DNA of 52,723 bases from Rubrivivax sp. (GCA_016789955.1 JAEUPB010000092.1:1-52723), one strand, 5' to 3'; positions 8,172-16,910 are shown, counted from the first letter of the stretch. Notes: a model not told the origin generated them from the letters alone. Numbers and translations: made by a program.

Positions 8172-9977
8172 ATGGCCGAAGTACATGACGACTGGCTCGG
8201 CGGACTCGGCATCGACGTCGGGGCGGTGCTGCAGCGGGTGCGCGATGCCGCAGTGCCCACCGCCATGCCGGAGGGTCTGTCCTCGGCGTTCGGCGGCGCG
8301 GCCGGCCGCGCGCAGCAGGCCGCGAGCGACCTGGCCGCAGGTGCCGGTGCGGCCTGGGACCAGGCCGGCCAGGACCTGAAGGCGAAGGCACGGGACACGC
8401 TGCTCGAAGGGGTCGGTGCGGTCAGCGGCATCGCCAAGCAGGCCACCGAGGTCGTCGACACCGGCCTGTGGCTGGGCAGCGAGTACAAAAAGGTGCGCGG
8501 GAAGGTGGCGGCCCTCGGCGGCGAAGGTGGGTCGGTGGGCAACCAGGTGGCCGGGCAGGCGCTGGATGCCGTGGTCGATGTCGCCACGCTGGGCGGCGGC
8601 CGTACGCTGAAAGGGCTCGGCGACCTCGCCGATCAGGCCAGGCAGGCGGGTCTCGTCGACAAGCCCGCACCGGGCCAGGAGGCACGCGCGAGCCTGACGG
8701 CGCCGCTCGCCGGCGCCGTCAACGACCTGGCGAAGAAGATCGAGGCCGCGGTCGGGGGCACGCCGGCGGAGCCCGCCCTCTTCACACCGCTCGAGAAGGC
8801 CGAGATCGCCAGCGCGCTCGCTGCCCAGACGGCGCTGGCGTTCACCGGCGCGGAAGAGGTGAAGGTCGCGCTGAACGTCGCAGGCGCGCTGCAGAGCGTG
8901 CGCGGCATCGTCGAGTCGATGCGCCACAACAAGAGCTGGAAGAGCGATCCCGCCTTCTGGAGCGGGGTGATCGGCATCGTGCTATCGCTCTTCGGACTGA
9001 AGCACTCGGCGGGCGCGAGCAAGTTCACCACGCTGCTGATGCGCTTCGGCTGGACGGCCCAGGTGGTGCCGTTGCTGCTGCAGATGAACGACGCCTACTT
9101 CGCCGAGGGCCTCACCGACGAGGAGCGCGAGCAGAAGGTCAAGGCCTTCTGGACGCAGGTGGTCACCGTGCTCAAGGACGCCATCCTGCACGTCGCGCAG
9201 TCGCAGGGCGAGGCGCCGGCGCGCGCGGCGGCGGGCGATCCGGAGGCCCCGACGGCGCCCGCGGGCGCCCAGGACGAACCGTTCGTGGTCCAGGGCAACG
9301 CGGTCGAAGGGGCCGCGGAGGCCCGTGCGATCACCCCGGAGACCACGCCCCCGGAAGGCTTCGAAGCGACGGCCCACGGCAAGGTGGACGCGGGTCCGGT
9401 CCGCCGCGTCCGCGGCCTCCAGTCGTCCGGCGAGCAGTCACGGTCTCGTCCGAAGCCGGGCACCCTGGAAGGGCTGGAGCATCCGGAGACCGCCGGTGCG
9501 GTGCGGGGCCGCGAGGTGACGCCCGACGAACAGCGCTTTGGCATCCCGTCGTCCGAGGACTGGGAGGCCGTGCGCCGCTCGACGCCGACCGCCGAGCAGC
9601 GCGACGCGGCGCAGAAGGCCCTCCCGGCCGGCTCGCCGGACCCTGCGCTGCCGCACCTGACCGTCGGAAAGGCGCAGCCCGACCACATCGTCTCGGTCGA
9701 TCGGGTCCGGCGCATGCCCGGCTTCGCCGAACTCGACGCGGCGGCGCAGATCCAGGTGCTGAACTTGGACGAGAACCTGGCCCCGCTCGGAGAGGGCTCC
9801 AACCAGGCCAAGGGAGGGAAGTCGGTCGGCGAGTTCTCCGAAGGGAAAGGCATGCCCGTCGATCCGGCGTGGCGGGCCGAGATGCTCGCCCGCGAGGAGG
9901 CGGTCCTGCCGAAGATCCAGCGGCGCATCGACGAACTGCTGCGCGAACAGTGGGCGAAGGCTCGCGAACCCGGCTGA
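8172..9977 (+). CDS. Toxin-like protein with C-terminal HNH/endonuclease VII-type domain
   Basis: This 601-residue protein has the layout of a polymorphic or secreted toxin. The N-terminal 240 residues are Ala/Gly-rich and helical. Residues about 255-310 contain two hydrophobic stretches (GVIGIVLSLFGL and AQVVPLLLQM). Residues about 345-490 are a Pro/Glu/Ala-rich disordered linker. The last 100 residues hold PDHIVSVDRV (Asp504-His505), a downstream NLDENLAPL and GSNQAKGGK. The DH...N...N...K pattern matches nuclease toxin domains of the HNH/Endo VII superfamily. I chose ATG 8172 because AGGGAG lies seven bases upstream; a GTG at 8154 in the same frame has no such site. No signal peptide is visible and no immunity gene follows: the next gene is a membrane hydroxylase. 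Nuclease activity and export route are inferred. Confidence 0.6.
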   Translation: MAEVHDDWLGGLGIDVGAVLQRVRDAAVPTAMPEGLSSAFGGAAGRAQQAASDLAAGAGAAWDQAGQDLKAKARDTLLEGVGAVSGIAKQATEVVDTGLWLGSEYKKVRGKVAALGGEGGSVGNQVAGQALDAVVDVATLGGGRTLKGLGDLADQARQAGLVDKPAPGQEARASLTAPLAGAVNDLAKKIEAAVGGTPAEPALFTPLEKAEIASALAAQTALAFTGAEEVKVALNVAGALQSVRGIVESMRHNKSWKSDPAFWSGVIGIVLSLFGLKHSAGASKFTTLLMRFGWTAQVVPLLLQMNDAYFAEGLTDEEREQKVKAFWTQVVTVLKDAILHVAQSQGEAPARAAAGDPEAPTAPAGAQDEPFVVQGNAVEGAAEARAITPETTPPEGFEATAHGKVDAGPVRRVRGLQSSGEQSRSRPKPGTLEGLEHPETAGAVRGREVTPDEQRFGIPSSEDWEAVRRSTPTAEQRDAAQKALPAGSPDPALPHLTVGKAQPDHIVSVDRVRRMPGFAELDAAAQIQVLNLDENLAPLGEGSNQAKGGKSVGEFSEGKGMPVDPAWRAEMLAREEAVLPKIQRRIDELLREQWAKAREPG

Positions 9978-10022
9978 TGCCGACCCCGCGCCGGCGCGGC
10001 CGCGGCGTGCGACGATTCGGGC

Positions 10023-10943
10023 ATGGGTGAGTTCGGCCGCTTCCTCCTCCTCGTCGTGCTGCCGGGCGTGGTGCTGGCATCGGCGGTCGAGGCCGTGGTG
10101 CTCGCCCGCCGGGCCCGCGCCGGCAAGGGCGAGCGATACGACTGGGGCGCGATGGGAGTCTCGCTGGCCGACCTCATCGGGCGCGTGGCCATGCAGATCG
10201 CGCTGCCGGCGACGCTGGCGGCGCCGCTGGTGCTGTGGGCGCGCGAGCATCGGCTGGGCGACATCGCGATCGACGGGCCGCTCTCCGTGCTGGCGCTCTT
10301 CCTGGGCCAGGAGCTGTGCTACTACGCGTACCACCGGGCGGCCCACCGCGTGCGATGGTTCTGGTGCAACCACGCCGTGCACCACTCCCCCAACCAGCTC
10401 AACCTGTCGGCGGCCTATCGCATCGGCATGCTCGGCCGGCTCACCGGGTCGGCGCTGTTCTACCTGCCGCTGGTGTGGCTGGGCTTCCCGCCGCTGCTCG
10501 TGTTCGCGATGCTGCAGCTGAACCTGCTGTACCAGTTCTGGCTGCATGCCACGTGGATCCCGAAGCTCGGCTGGCTGGAAGGCATCCTGAACACGCCATC
10601 GGCGCACCGGGTGCATCACGCGGCCAACGTCGAGTACCTCGACGCCAACTACGGCGGCGTGCTGATGGTGTTCGACCGGCTGTTCGGCACCTACGTGCCC
10701 GAGCGCGACGACCTGCCGTGCCGCTATGGCCTGGTGACGCCGCTGCGGTCGTACAACCCGCTGCGCGTCGAGTTCCACCAGTGGCTGGCGCTGGCCGCCG
10801 ACCTCGCGCGCGCCCGCAGCCTGCGCGCCGTGCTCGGGCACCTGTTCGGCCCGCCCGGCTGGCGGCCCGACGGCCCGGGGCACACCACCGCGGCGCTGCG
10901 CGCCGCGGCGCGCATCACGCCGGGGCGACCAGCGGCTCGGTGA
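10023..10943 (+). CDS. Sterol desaturase/fatty acid hydroxylase family membrane protein
   Basis: This 306-residue integral membrane protein has the histidine clusters of the family that bind a di-iron centre: YHRAAH, HAVHHS and, later, HRVHH. Hydrophobic segments at about residues 5-25, 55-75, 85-100 and 145-175 fit a multi-pass inner-membrane enzyme. Members oxidise sterols, fatty acids, carotenoids or ether lipids; the substrate here cannot be read from the sequence. It begins 45 bases after the toxin-like gene, and its 3' end overlaps the convergent GGDEF-EAL gene by 29 bases (10915-10943). Confidence 0.87.
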   Translation: MGEFGRFLLLVVLPGVVLASAVEAVVLARRARAGKGERYDWGAMGVSLADLIGRVAMQIALPATLAAPLVLWAREHRLGDIAIDGPLSVLALFLGQELCYYAYHRAAHRVRWFWCNHAVHHSPNQLNLSAAYRIGMLGRLTGSALFYLPLVWLGFPPLLVFAMLQLNLLYQFWLHATWIPKLGWLEGILNTPSAHRVHHAANVEYLDANYGGVLMVFDRLFGTYVPERDDLPCRYGLVTPLRSYNPLRVEFHQWLALAADLARARSLRAVLGHLFGPPGWRPDGPGHTTAALRAAARITPGRPAAR

Positions 10944-13413
10944 GCAGCTCGCGCACCTGCGTGGCGCTGAGCGGGCGGCCGAGCAGGTAGCCCTGTCCGA
11001 TGGTCGCGCCGAGCGTGCGCAGCTGCGCCAGCTGCTCGTGCGTCTCGATGCCCTCGGCCACCACCTGCTTGCCCAGCGAGCGGCCGAGCGAGATCACGGT
11101 GCGCACGATCTCGAGGTTCTTGGCGCTCTTCTGCATGCCGATGACGAAGCTGCGATCGATCTTCAGGCAGTCGAAGGGCAGCGTGCTGAGGTAGGCGAGC
11201 GACGAGTAGCCGGTGCCGAAGTCGTCGATGCCGATCTTCACGCCCTGCGCGACGAGCGCATCGATCGAGCGCATCGCCAGCTCGCGATGCTCCATCAGCG
11301 TGCTCTCGGTGATCTCGAGCACGAGCCGCCCGGCGGGCAGCCCGTGGCGCTGCAGCACCCTGCCGACGTGCGGCACGAACGGCGCGCGCGCCAGGTCCTT
11401 GCCCGAGACGTTGACGTGCATCACCAGGTCGCCGCAGCCCTGGTGCGCCGCGCGCCAGGCCGCCAGCTGGCGCACCGCCTCGTCGACGGCCCAGGCGGTC
11501 AGCGAGTCGATGCAGCCGGTCTCCTCGGCCAGCGCGATGAACACGCCCGGGCTGATCACGCCGCGCTGCGGGTGCGTCCAGCGTGCCAGCGCCTCGAAGC
11601 CGTCGAGCCGGTGCGGGTCCAGCCGGTACAGCGGCTGGAACGCCAGCGAAAGCTGGCCGTCGCCGATCGCGCGGCGCAGGTCGGTCTCCAGCTGCAGCTT
11701 CTGCCCGATCTGCTCGCGCATGCTGATGTCGAAGATCGCCAGGCGCCCCTTGCCGTCGGCCTTGGCGCGGTACATCGCCACGTCGGCGTCGCGCAGCATC
11801 TCGTCGGGCAGGCGGTAGCCCATGTCGCTGTAGGTCACGCCGAGGCTGGCCGCGGTGCACAGCTCGGTGCCGTTGATCGTCACGGGCTTCTCGAGCGCCG
11901 CCTGCAGCCGCTGCGACAGGCGCAGCACCGCTTCGCCATCGCCGGACTGCTCGACGAGGATCGCGAACTCGTCGCCGCCCAGCCTGGCCACCAGGTCCGG
12001 CGGCCGCACGCAGGCCGCGAGCCGCCGCGCCACCTCCTTCAGCAGCTCGTCGCCGGCCGGGTGGCCGAGGGTGTCGTTGACGATCTTGAAGCGGTCGAGG
12101 TCGAGCACCATCAGCGCGAAGCGGTAGCGGCGGTCGGTGCGGCTGTGCTCCACAGCCACCTGCAGCCGCTCCTGGAAGCAGTTGCGGTTGGCCAGGTCGG
12201 TGAGGCTGTCGTGGTAGGCGATGTGGTGCAGCTCGCCTTCGGCGCGTCGGCGCGACGTGATGTCGTGCACCTGGAAGATCAGCCCCGGCGCCGCGCCGTC
12301 GGCGTGCGGCTGCGGGTCGTCGAACTGCGCGCAGTGCAGCGAGACCCAGATCTCCTGCCGCTCGACGCCCAGGCAGCGCAGCTCGATCGAGAACGCCTCC
12401 TCGCGCGCGGCCAGCACCGCATCGACGTGGCGCTGCAGCAGCGCGGCGTCTCCCGCGTTGAGCAGCCGGGCGAAAGGCTGGCCGAGCAGCTGCATCTCTC
12501 CGGCTCCGATGAGCCGGCACAGCGACTGGTTGACCTGGCTCACGCGCCCGTCGGCACCGACGATGGCCATGCCGATCGAGGCCTGCGTGAAGGCGCTGTG
12601 GAAGCGCTTCTGGTTCTGTGCCGACTCCTGCTCGGCGGTGCGCACGCGCGCGTCCTGCGCGGCGGCCTCGGCCGCCTGCTGGCGGAAGTGCGCCCGCAGC
12701 CAGGCCAGCGACAGCCCGAGCATCGCCACCGCCACGACGATCATCGCGCGGCCGTGCTGCTGCTCCTGCAGCGAGAGCATGCCGGCCAGCGCCGCCGCGG
12801 CGAGGTACATCGCGCCCACCCAGCTGCTGCTGGCGAGCCAGTCGCGCCAGCGCAGCGGGCGGCCCGACTTCAGGCACAGCACCCGCATCAGCGGCGCGGA
12901 GCCGGCCACGAGGTAGATGAGCGCGGCGCCGGCGAGCGCGGCGAGCTCCGCCGCCGCGGCCGGCAGCGCGTCGCCGGCCTCGGCCTTGAAGGCCTGGAAG
13001 AAGGTGCCTGCCAACAGCATCGCGGCAGCGGCGCCGGCCGGAGTGACGATGCGGCTGCTCACCCGCGTGCTCATCCTCCACGCGCCGAGCGCGCCCTCGG
13101 CGGCGGCGCACATCACGGCCGCCGCCGGGCCGTACAGCGCCAGCACCAGGAAGATCAGGAAGTCGCCCGCCGCGAACGACAGCTTGCTGCGCGGGAAGTG
13201 GATCGGAAACGCAGCGGCCACCAGCACCAGCAGCGTCCATCCGGCCAGCTGCCAGGCATCGGCCGCGCCGAGTTGCGACAGCTCGGCCGATGCACATCCG
13301 AGAGCGAGGGCGCCCGCCGCGACGACGCGGCCCCAGTGCTGCGCCGCGGCGTCGTTGTAGTCGTGCAGGTGACGCTGGCGGAACTCTCGCCAGGGCGTGT
13401 TGTCGGAGACCAT
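10915..13413 (-). CDS. Membrane-bound PAS-GGDEF-EAL cyclic-di-GMP enzyme
   Basis: This 832-residue protein starts with about eight hydrophobic segments (residues 30-240), then a short coiled coil, a PAS domain (about 265-390), a GGDEF domain and an EAL domain. The diguanylate cyclase motif is intact (GGDEF at 479-483), and RPPD lies five residues before it, matching the RxxD product-inhibition site. The phosphodiesterase side is also intact: FEALARW (Glu607), HVNVSGKDL, EITEST, DDFGTGYSSL, KIDRSF and VAEGIET. Both activities are therefore possible, as in many dual-domain proteins. It would set local c-di-GMP levels at the membrane in response to a PAS-bound or membrane signal. Its start lies 67 bases short of the stop codon of the upstream subtilase gene. 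Confidence 0.93.
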   Translation of the reverse strand: MVSDNTPWREFRQRHLHDYNDAAAQHWGRVVAAGALALGCASAELSQLGAADAWQLAGWTLLVLVAAAFPIHFPRSKLSFAAGDFLIFLVLALYGPAAAVMCAAAEGALGAWRMSTRVSSRIVTPAGAAAAMLLAGTFFQAFKAEAGDALPAAAAELAALAGAALIYLVAGSAPLMRVLCLKSGRPLRWRDWLASSSWVGAMYLAAAALAGMLSLQEQQHGRAMIVVAVAMLGLSLAWLRAHFRQQAAEAAAQDARVRTAEQESAQNQKRFHSAFTQASIGMAIVGADGRVSQVNQSLCRLIGAGEMQLLGQPFARLLNAGDAALLQRHVDAVLAAREEAFSIELRCLGVERQEIWVSLHCAQFDDPQPHADGAAPGLIFQVHDITSRRRAEGELHHIAYHDSLTDLANRNCFQERLQVAVEHSRTDRRYRFALMVLDLDRFKIVNDTLGHPAGDELLKEVARRLAACVRPPDLVARLGGDEFAILVEQSGDGEAVLRLSQRLQAALEKPVTINGTELCTAASLGVTYSDMGYRLPDEMLRDADVAMYRAKADGKGRLAIFDISMREQIGQKLQLETDLRRAIGDGQLSLAFQPLYRLDPHRLDGFEALARWTHPQRGVISPGVFIALAEETGCIDSLTAWAVDEAVRQLAAWRAAHQGCGDLVMHVNVSGKDLARAPFVPHVGRVLQRHGLPAGRLVLEITESTLMEHRELAMRSIDALVAQGVKIGIDDFGTGYSSLAYLSTLPFDCLKIDRSFVIGMQKSAKNLEIVRTVISLGRSLGKQVVAEGIETHEQLAQLRTLGATIGQGYLLGRPLSATQVRELLTEPLVAPA

Positions 13414-13480
13414 CCTTCGTTATCGGCAGCGGCGCGAGCGCCTTTCGGGGGAGGGCTGTCGCCGATGCACGCTCGGCAGC

Positions 13481-15709
13481 TCAGGGTTCGCCGCGAACGC
13501 TGCCGTCGCTGCCGGCGGCGGGGTCGCCGGACGTGGCCGACTCGCTGAGGATGAAGCCTTCGCTGAGGATGAACCCTTCGCTCAGGATGAAACCCTCGCT
13601 GAGGATGAAGCCCTCACTGAGGATGAAGCCCTCGCTCAGGATGAAACCTTCACTGAGGATGAAACCCTCGCTCAGGATGAAGCCTTCGCTGAGGATGAAG
13701 CCGCTGCCTGCGACGGCCAGCCCGGCCCACAGGGAGGTCGGCGCGAACAGCCCGGCGGCGTGCGCGGAAGGGGTGCCGTCGACGCGCACCACGCCGGCCG
13801 TCACCAGCGGCTGGCGGCCGCCCGTGACCCGGGTCTCGGTCACCGACCGCGGCCGCAGCATGGGGATGCCGCCGTCCACGGTGCTGCGCAGCACGACGCC
13901 GCGTGCCCAGGTCAGCCGCGGATCCCAGATCGGCTGGAACTGCGTGAACAGGGCGTCGCCGCTGAGCAGGTGGTTGCCGCCGGCGCCGACGAGGCGGCTC
14001 CAAGTGAAGGTCTGCCCGGCGACCGTGGACTGCGGCGTCGGGAACGCGCGCCCCCGCGCCAGGACCAGGTCGCCGGCCTTCAGGGATCCGGAGGCGAGGG
14101 CCGTGGCGATGTCGGTGCGCAGCGCGGTCGCGAGGCGCACCGCACCCTCCACGTTCAACTGGCCGGTGCCCTGCTGGAACAGGTTCGCACCCGGCACGGG
14201 CTGCGCCGTGTATTGCAGGATCGCCTTGACCAGCGGCGGCGTCAGGCCGGGGTTGGCCTGCAGTACAAGCGCCGCGGCGCCCGCCACGGCCGGCGCCGCC
14301 ACCGAGGTGCCGGAGAGCTGCATCAGGGCCTGGTTCGGCGCCTGCGACGCACCCGGCACCGCGGCGAGCTCCGGGTAGCGCGTGGCCAGCGTGTTCCAGC
14401 CCGCGCGCGACCCGAGCAGGTCGCTTCCGAGTGCCCCCAGGATGCGGTTGCCCGGCGCCACAAGGTCCGGCTTGACCAGGTTGTCGACCCACGCCGCCCC
14501 GTCCAGCGTCGTGCGGCCGCGCGTCGGGCCGCGCGAACTGAAGCCGGCCACGCTGTCATCGTGGCGAGCCGCGGTGGCGCGCGGGTTGCTGGCCCCGACG
14601 GTGATCACGGCGGGGTCATGTCCCGGCGACCCCACCGCCCCGTAGACCTCGCGACCGTCGGCGGTCTTGCCGGCGTTGCCCGCGGCGACCACGACGACGA
14701 GGCCGCTGGCCACGGCCGCGCGGGCCGCGCGCGCCAGCGGATCGACGAGGAACGAGTCGGTCGACGACGCCGCCAGGCTCATGTTGACCACGCGGATGCC
14801 CAGGCCCTGCGCGTTCTGGATCAGCCAGTCGAGCGCCGCGAGCACGTCGGCGAGTTGGCCGACGCCCTGGTCGTCGAGCACCCGAAGGTCGTACAGCGCG
14901 GCGTTGGGCGCGAGGCCCGACGCGTCGGGAGACTGGAAGTCGCCGCGGGCCCCGGCCACCGAGGCGACGTGCGTGCCGTGGCCGTAGACATCGGGGCGCA
15001 CGATGCGATTGACGGCGGACGCCAGCGGAACGGAGACGGCGGCATTGACCTTCAAGGCGGCCGGCGCGCTCGCGTCGACGCCGAGTGACCAGGCCGTGCC
15101 CTCGAGCCACTGGCCCACCTGGACGAGGTCGATCGTGCGTCGCACGCGGGTGAGGCCCAGCCCGTCCTGGAAGACCCGATGGCTGGCGGCGATGCCCGAG
15201 TCGAGCACCGCGATGCCGACCCCGCTGCCATCGAGCGAGCCGCTGTAGGCCGCGTCGGCCTCGACCTCGCCGGTCGTGGCCTGGAGCAGGCTGGCGGTGC
15301 GCGAAACCGTGCGGTTCGGTGCCAACGCGACCACGTCGGGGCGTGCGGCCAGGGCCTGCAGCTTCGATACCGGCACCGTGACGGCGGCCATGCGCATCGA
15401 CGGGAACACCTGTGTGATCGAGCCGCCGAGACCGAGCACGCCGCGTCGCAGATCCAGCAGGCTCGTGTCGCTGCTGCTGGAGACCACGATGACGCGCACC
15501 AGCGTCTGCCCGGCGCTCACGCGCAGCCAGGGCAGCAGCGGTGCTGAGCGGGTGCCCTGCACCAGCCCGGCCAGGTCGGCCGACAGCTTCGTCTGCACGG
15601 ATTGCGCGGTGACGACGTGCGGTACCAGCAACGCGGTCAGCAGGGTCGCGACTGCGAGCAGTGCGCGGCGGAGCCGGATCAGCGGCGCGCGAGAGACGAA
15701 CAGCGGCAT
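13481..15709 (-). CDS. Secreted subtilisin-family (S8) serine protease with C-terminal GFILSE repeats
   Basis: This 742-residue protein has a signal peptide (basic RLRR, then a hydrophobic run to VVTAQ), a propeptide-like region and a subtilase domain. The catalytic triad is visible as Asp170 (AVLDSGIA), His244 (GHGTHVASVAG) and Ser469 (LSGTSVAAP), with the oxyanion Asn in AAGNAGK. After the catalytic domain, about 150 residues of unknown fold lead to nine consecutive GFILSE units and a short tail. The start at 15709 is preferred over an in-frame TTG at 15727 because AAAGGA precedes it. That ribosome binding site lies inside a hairpin (see 15712-15739), which suggests translational control. 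The protease should act in the periplasm or outside the cell. Confidence 0.9.
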   Translation of the reverse strand: MPLFVSRAPLIRLRRALLAVATLLTALLVPHVVTAQSVQTKLSADLAGLVQGTRSAPLLPWLRVSAGQTLVRVIVVSSSSDTSLLDLRRGVLGLGGSITQVFPSMRMAAVTVPVSKLQALAARPDVVALAPNRTVSRTASLLQATTGEVEADAAYSGSLDGSGVGIAVLDSGIAASHRVFQDGLGLTRVRRTIDLVQVGQWLEGTAWSLGVDASAPAALKVNAAVSVPLASAVNRIVRPDVYGHGTHVASVAGARGDFQSPDASGLAPNAALYDLRVLDDQGVGQLADVLAALDWLIQNAQGLGIRVVNMSLAASSTDSFLVDPLARAARAAVASGLVVVVAAGNAGKTADGREVYGAVGSPGHDPAVITVGASNPRATAARHDDSVAGFSSRGPTRGRTTLDGAAWVDNLVKPDLVAPGNRILGALGSDLLGSRAGWNTLATRYPELAAVPGASQAPNQALMQLSGTSVAAPAVAGAAALVLQANPGLTPPLVKAILQYTAQPVPGANLFQQGTGQLNVEGAVRLATALRTDIATALASGSLKAGDLVLARGRAFPTPQSTVAGQTFTWSRLVGAGGNHLLSGDALFTQFQPIWDPRLTWARGVVLRSTVDGGIPMLRPRSVTETRVTGGRQPLVTAGVVRVDGTPSAHAAGLFAPTSLWAGLAVAGSGFILSEGFILSEGFILSEGFILSEGFILSEGFILSEGFILSEGFILSEGFILSESATSGDPAAGSDGSVRGEP
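13541..13702 (-). repeat. Nine tandem 18-bp units encoding GFILSE
   Basis: Nine uninterrupted 18-base units (162 bases) each encode Gly-Phe-Ile-Leu-Ser-Glu near the C-terminus of the subtilase. The units differ only at synonymous third positions (Gly, Leu, Ser and Glu codons vary), so the peptide sequence has been kept while the DNA diverged. This argues for selection on the repeat rather than very recent slippage. It is not a CRISPR array: there are no spacers and the frame is coding. Confidence 0.93.
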
Positions 15710-15711
15710 GG

Positions 15712-15739
15712 AGTCCTTTCCGAGCAATCTCGTAGGACT
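15712..15739 (-). promoter_or_regulatory. Hairpin burying the ribosome binding site of the subtilase mRNA
   Basis: On the minus-strand transcript AGUCCU pairs with AGGACU and, inside it, CGAG pairs with CUCG around an AUUG loop, with a small 1/3-base internal loop. The AGGACU arm overlaps the AAAGGA ribosome binding site and lies two bases before the AUG at 15709. Ten pairs of this strength would be expected to limit ribosome access. RNA thermometer behaviour or regulation by an RNA-binding protein are possible explanations, but neither is shown. Confidence 0.5.
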
Positions 15740-15902
15740 TGATCGGCAGCCTGCGCCGTCGCCTTGAGTGGCGCGCCCGAAAAACTTGAATGTGAGGGCG
15801 TGCGCTACGTCACGCAGCGGACCGGCACTAGTCTGCGAAAAGCAGAAGTTTGCTGCTGCTTATCTGAAAAGCGCGTTGTCGCGATTTATGGCAGATGCCG
15901 TT

Positions 15903-16376
15903 TCAGCGGCTCCGTGGCCACGCCGATACCGCGGCCACCGTCACGAGCACGAAGAGCGTGAGGCTCCAGATCTCGAAGGGGATCCCGAGCAGATTCACCG
16001 CGGCGTCCTTGCACGACGCGTAGGCGGTGAAGATCTCGGGCCAGCGTTCGTCCAGAGTGAGCGTGCTGATGATGCGTTCGGCCAGCGTCAGCGCACAGGT
16101 CTCGGCTGTGGCTGCCACGAAGTGCTGCCACAGCGCCGCGGCGATGCCGCAGCCGGCCAGTGCCACGATCAGCAGCACCGCCACGCGTGCGCCAAACCGG
16201 CCGCGCCACAGCAGGCCGAGCAGCGCCACGGCGGCGATGACCACGAAGATCAGCCGCTGCAGGATGCACCACGGGCAGGGCTGCATCTCCCAGCGGTACT
16301 GCAGCGTGAGCGCGATGCCCACCGCGACGAGGCTTGCGGCCGCGATGGCGGCAAGGCCCAGGTCCCGAGCCGTCAT
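15903..16376 (-). CDS. dsbB: Disulfide bond formation protein B (DsbB)
   Basis: This 157-residue inner-membrane protein reoxidises DsbA and passes electrons to quinones. It has four hydrophobic segments, the QPCPWCILQR motif (first redox cysteine pair, CxxC) in the first periplasmic loop, and a second Cys pair in the later loop (AETCALTL and YASCKDA). The length fits the family. Its ATG overlaps the stop of the RidA-family gene (ATGA, 16373-16376), so the pair is probably translationally coupled. The 193 bases downstream, before the subtilase gene, contain no gene and are less GC-rich than the surroundings. Confidence 0.95.
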   Translation of the reverse strand: MTARDLGLAAIAAASLVAVGIALTLQYRWEMQPCPWCILQRLIFVVIAAVALLGLLWRGRFGARVAVLLIVALAGCGIAAALWQHFVAATAETCALTLAERIISTLTLDERWPEIFTAYASCKDAAVNLLGIPFEIWSLTLFVLVTVAAVSAWPRSR

Positions 16377-16831
16377 CGCACCTCGGCGACCAGCTCGATC
16401 TCGACGCAGGCCCCGAGCGGCAGCTGCGCCACGCCGTAGGCGCTGCGGGCGTGCGAGCCGACGGCGGCGCCGAACACCTCGACGAACAGCTCCGAGCAGC
16501 CGTTGGTGACGAGGTGGTGCTCGGTGTAGGTGGGGGCGCTGTTGACGAGGCTCATCACCTTGACGATGCGCACCACGTTCTCGAGGCCGCCGGCTGCGGC
16601 CGACAGCGTGCCCATCAGGTCGACGGCGATGGCCCGCGCTGCGGCCTTGCCTTCCTCGGTGCCCATGGTGGTGCCGAGCTGGCCCACCCAGGGCTTGCCG
16701 TCGCGCTTGGCGATGTGGCCGCTGATGAACACCAGCGAGCCGGTGCGCACGGAAGGGACGTAGGCCGCGGCCGGCGCGGCCACCGGGGGCAGCGTGATGC
16801 CGAGCTTCGCGAGCCGCTCTGCGATGGTCAT
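16373..16831 (-). CDS. RidA/YjgF-family protein
   Basis: This 152-residue protein belongs to the Rid superfamily, whose best-known members hydrolyse reactive enamine/imine intermediates released by PLP enzymes. The recognisable parts are FISGHIAKRDGK, GQLGTTMGTEEGK and, near the end, HARSAYGVAQLPLGACVEIE. The Arg in HARS sits where RidA has its substrate-binding arginine. It resembles the longer subfamily more than archetypal 128-residue RidA, so deaminase activity is not certain. The start at 16831 is supported by GAGGA upstream. It is divergent from comEC and is followed by dsbB with a 4-base overlap. Confidence 0.88.
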   Translation of the reverse strand: MTIAERLAKLGITLPPVAAPAAAYVPSVRTGSLVFISGHIAKRDGKPWVGQLGTTMGTEEGKAAARAIAVDLMGTLSAAAGGLENVVRIVKVMSLVNSAPTYTEHHLVTNGCSELFVEVFGAAVGSHARSAYGVAQLPLGACVEIELVAEVR

Positions 16832-16910
16832 GGAAGTTCCTCGAACCCCTTTAGGGCGCGGCATGCTACACCCCGCCCTGCACGGCCCGCGGGGAGGGCG
16901 GCCAACCACC

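Noticed and set aside
10011-10016. GACGAT as a -10 box giving a leaderless hydroxylase transcript
   Set aside because: No -35 is visible at a suitable distance, and similar hexamers are frequent; not strong enough to list as a promoter.
13544-13702. Acidic repeat (EDEA-like) in a plus-strand frame over the GFILSE repeats
   Set aside because: It is the antisense reading of the subtilase repeat. The minus-strand protein has a complete catalytic domain and signal peptide, whereas the plus-strand frame has none.
13541-13702. Short regular repeats as a possible CRISPR array
   Set aside because: Units are 18 bases with no spacers and lie within a coding frame, and no cas gene is present.
15841-15895. 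Less GC-rich stretch between dsbB and the subtilase gene as a mobile-element remnant
   Set aside because: No terminal repeats, target duplication or coding remnant could be found; it is more simply a promoter region.
16867-16872. TACACC as a -10 box for comEC
   Set aside because: Upstream TG extends it slightly, but no -35 fits and the match is poor; used only as weak support for the later start codon.
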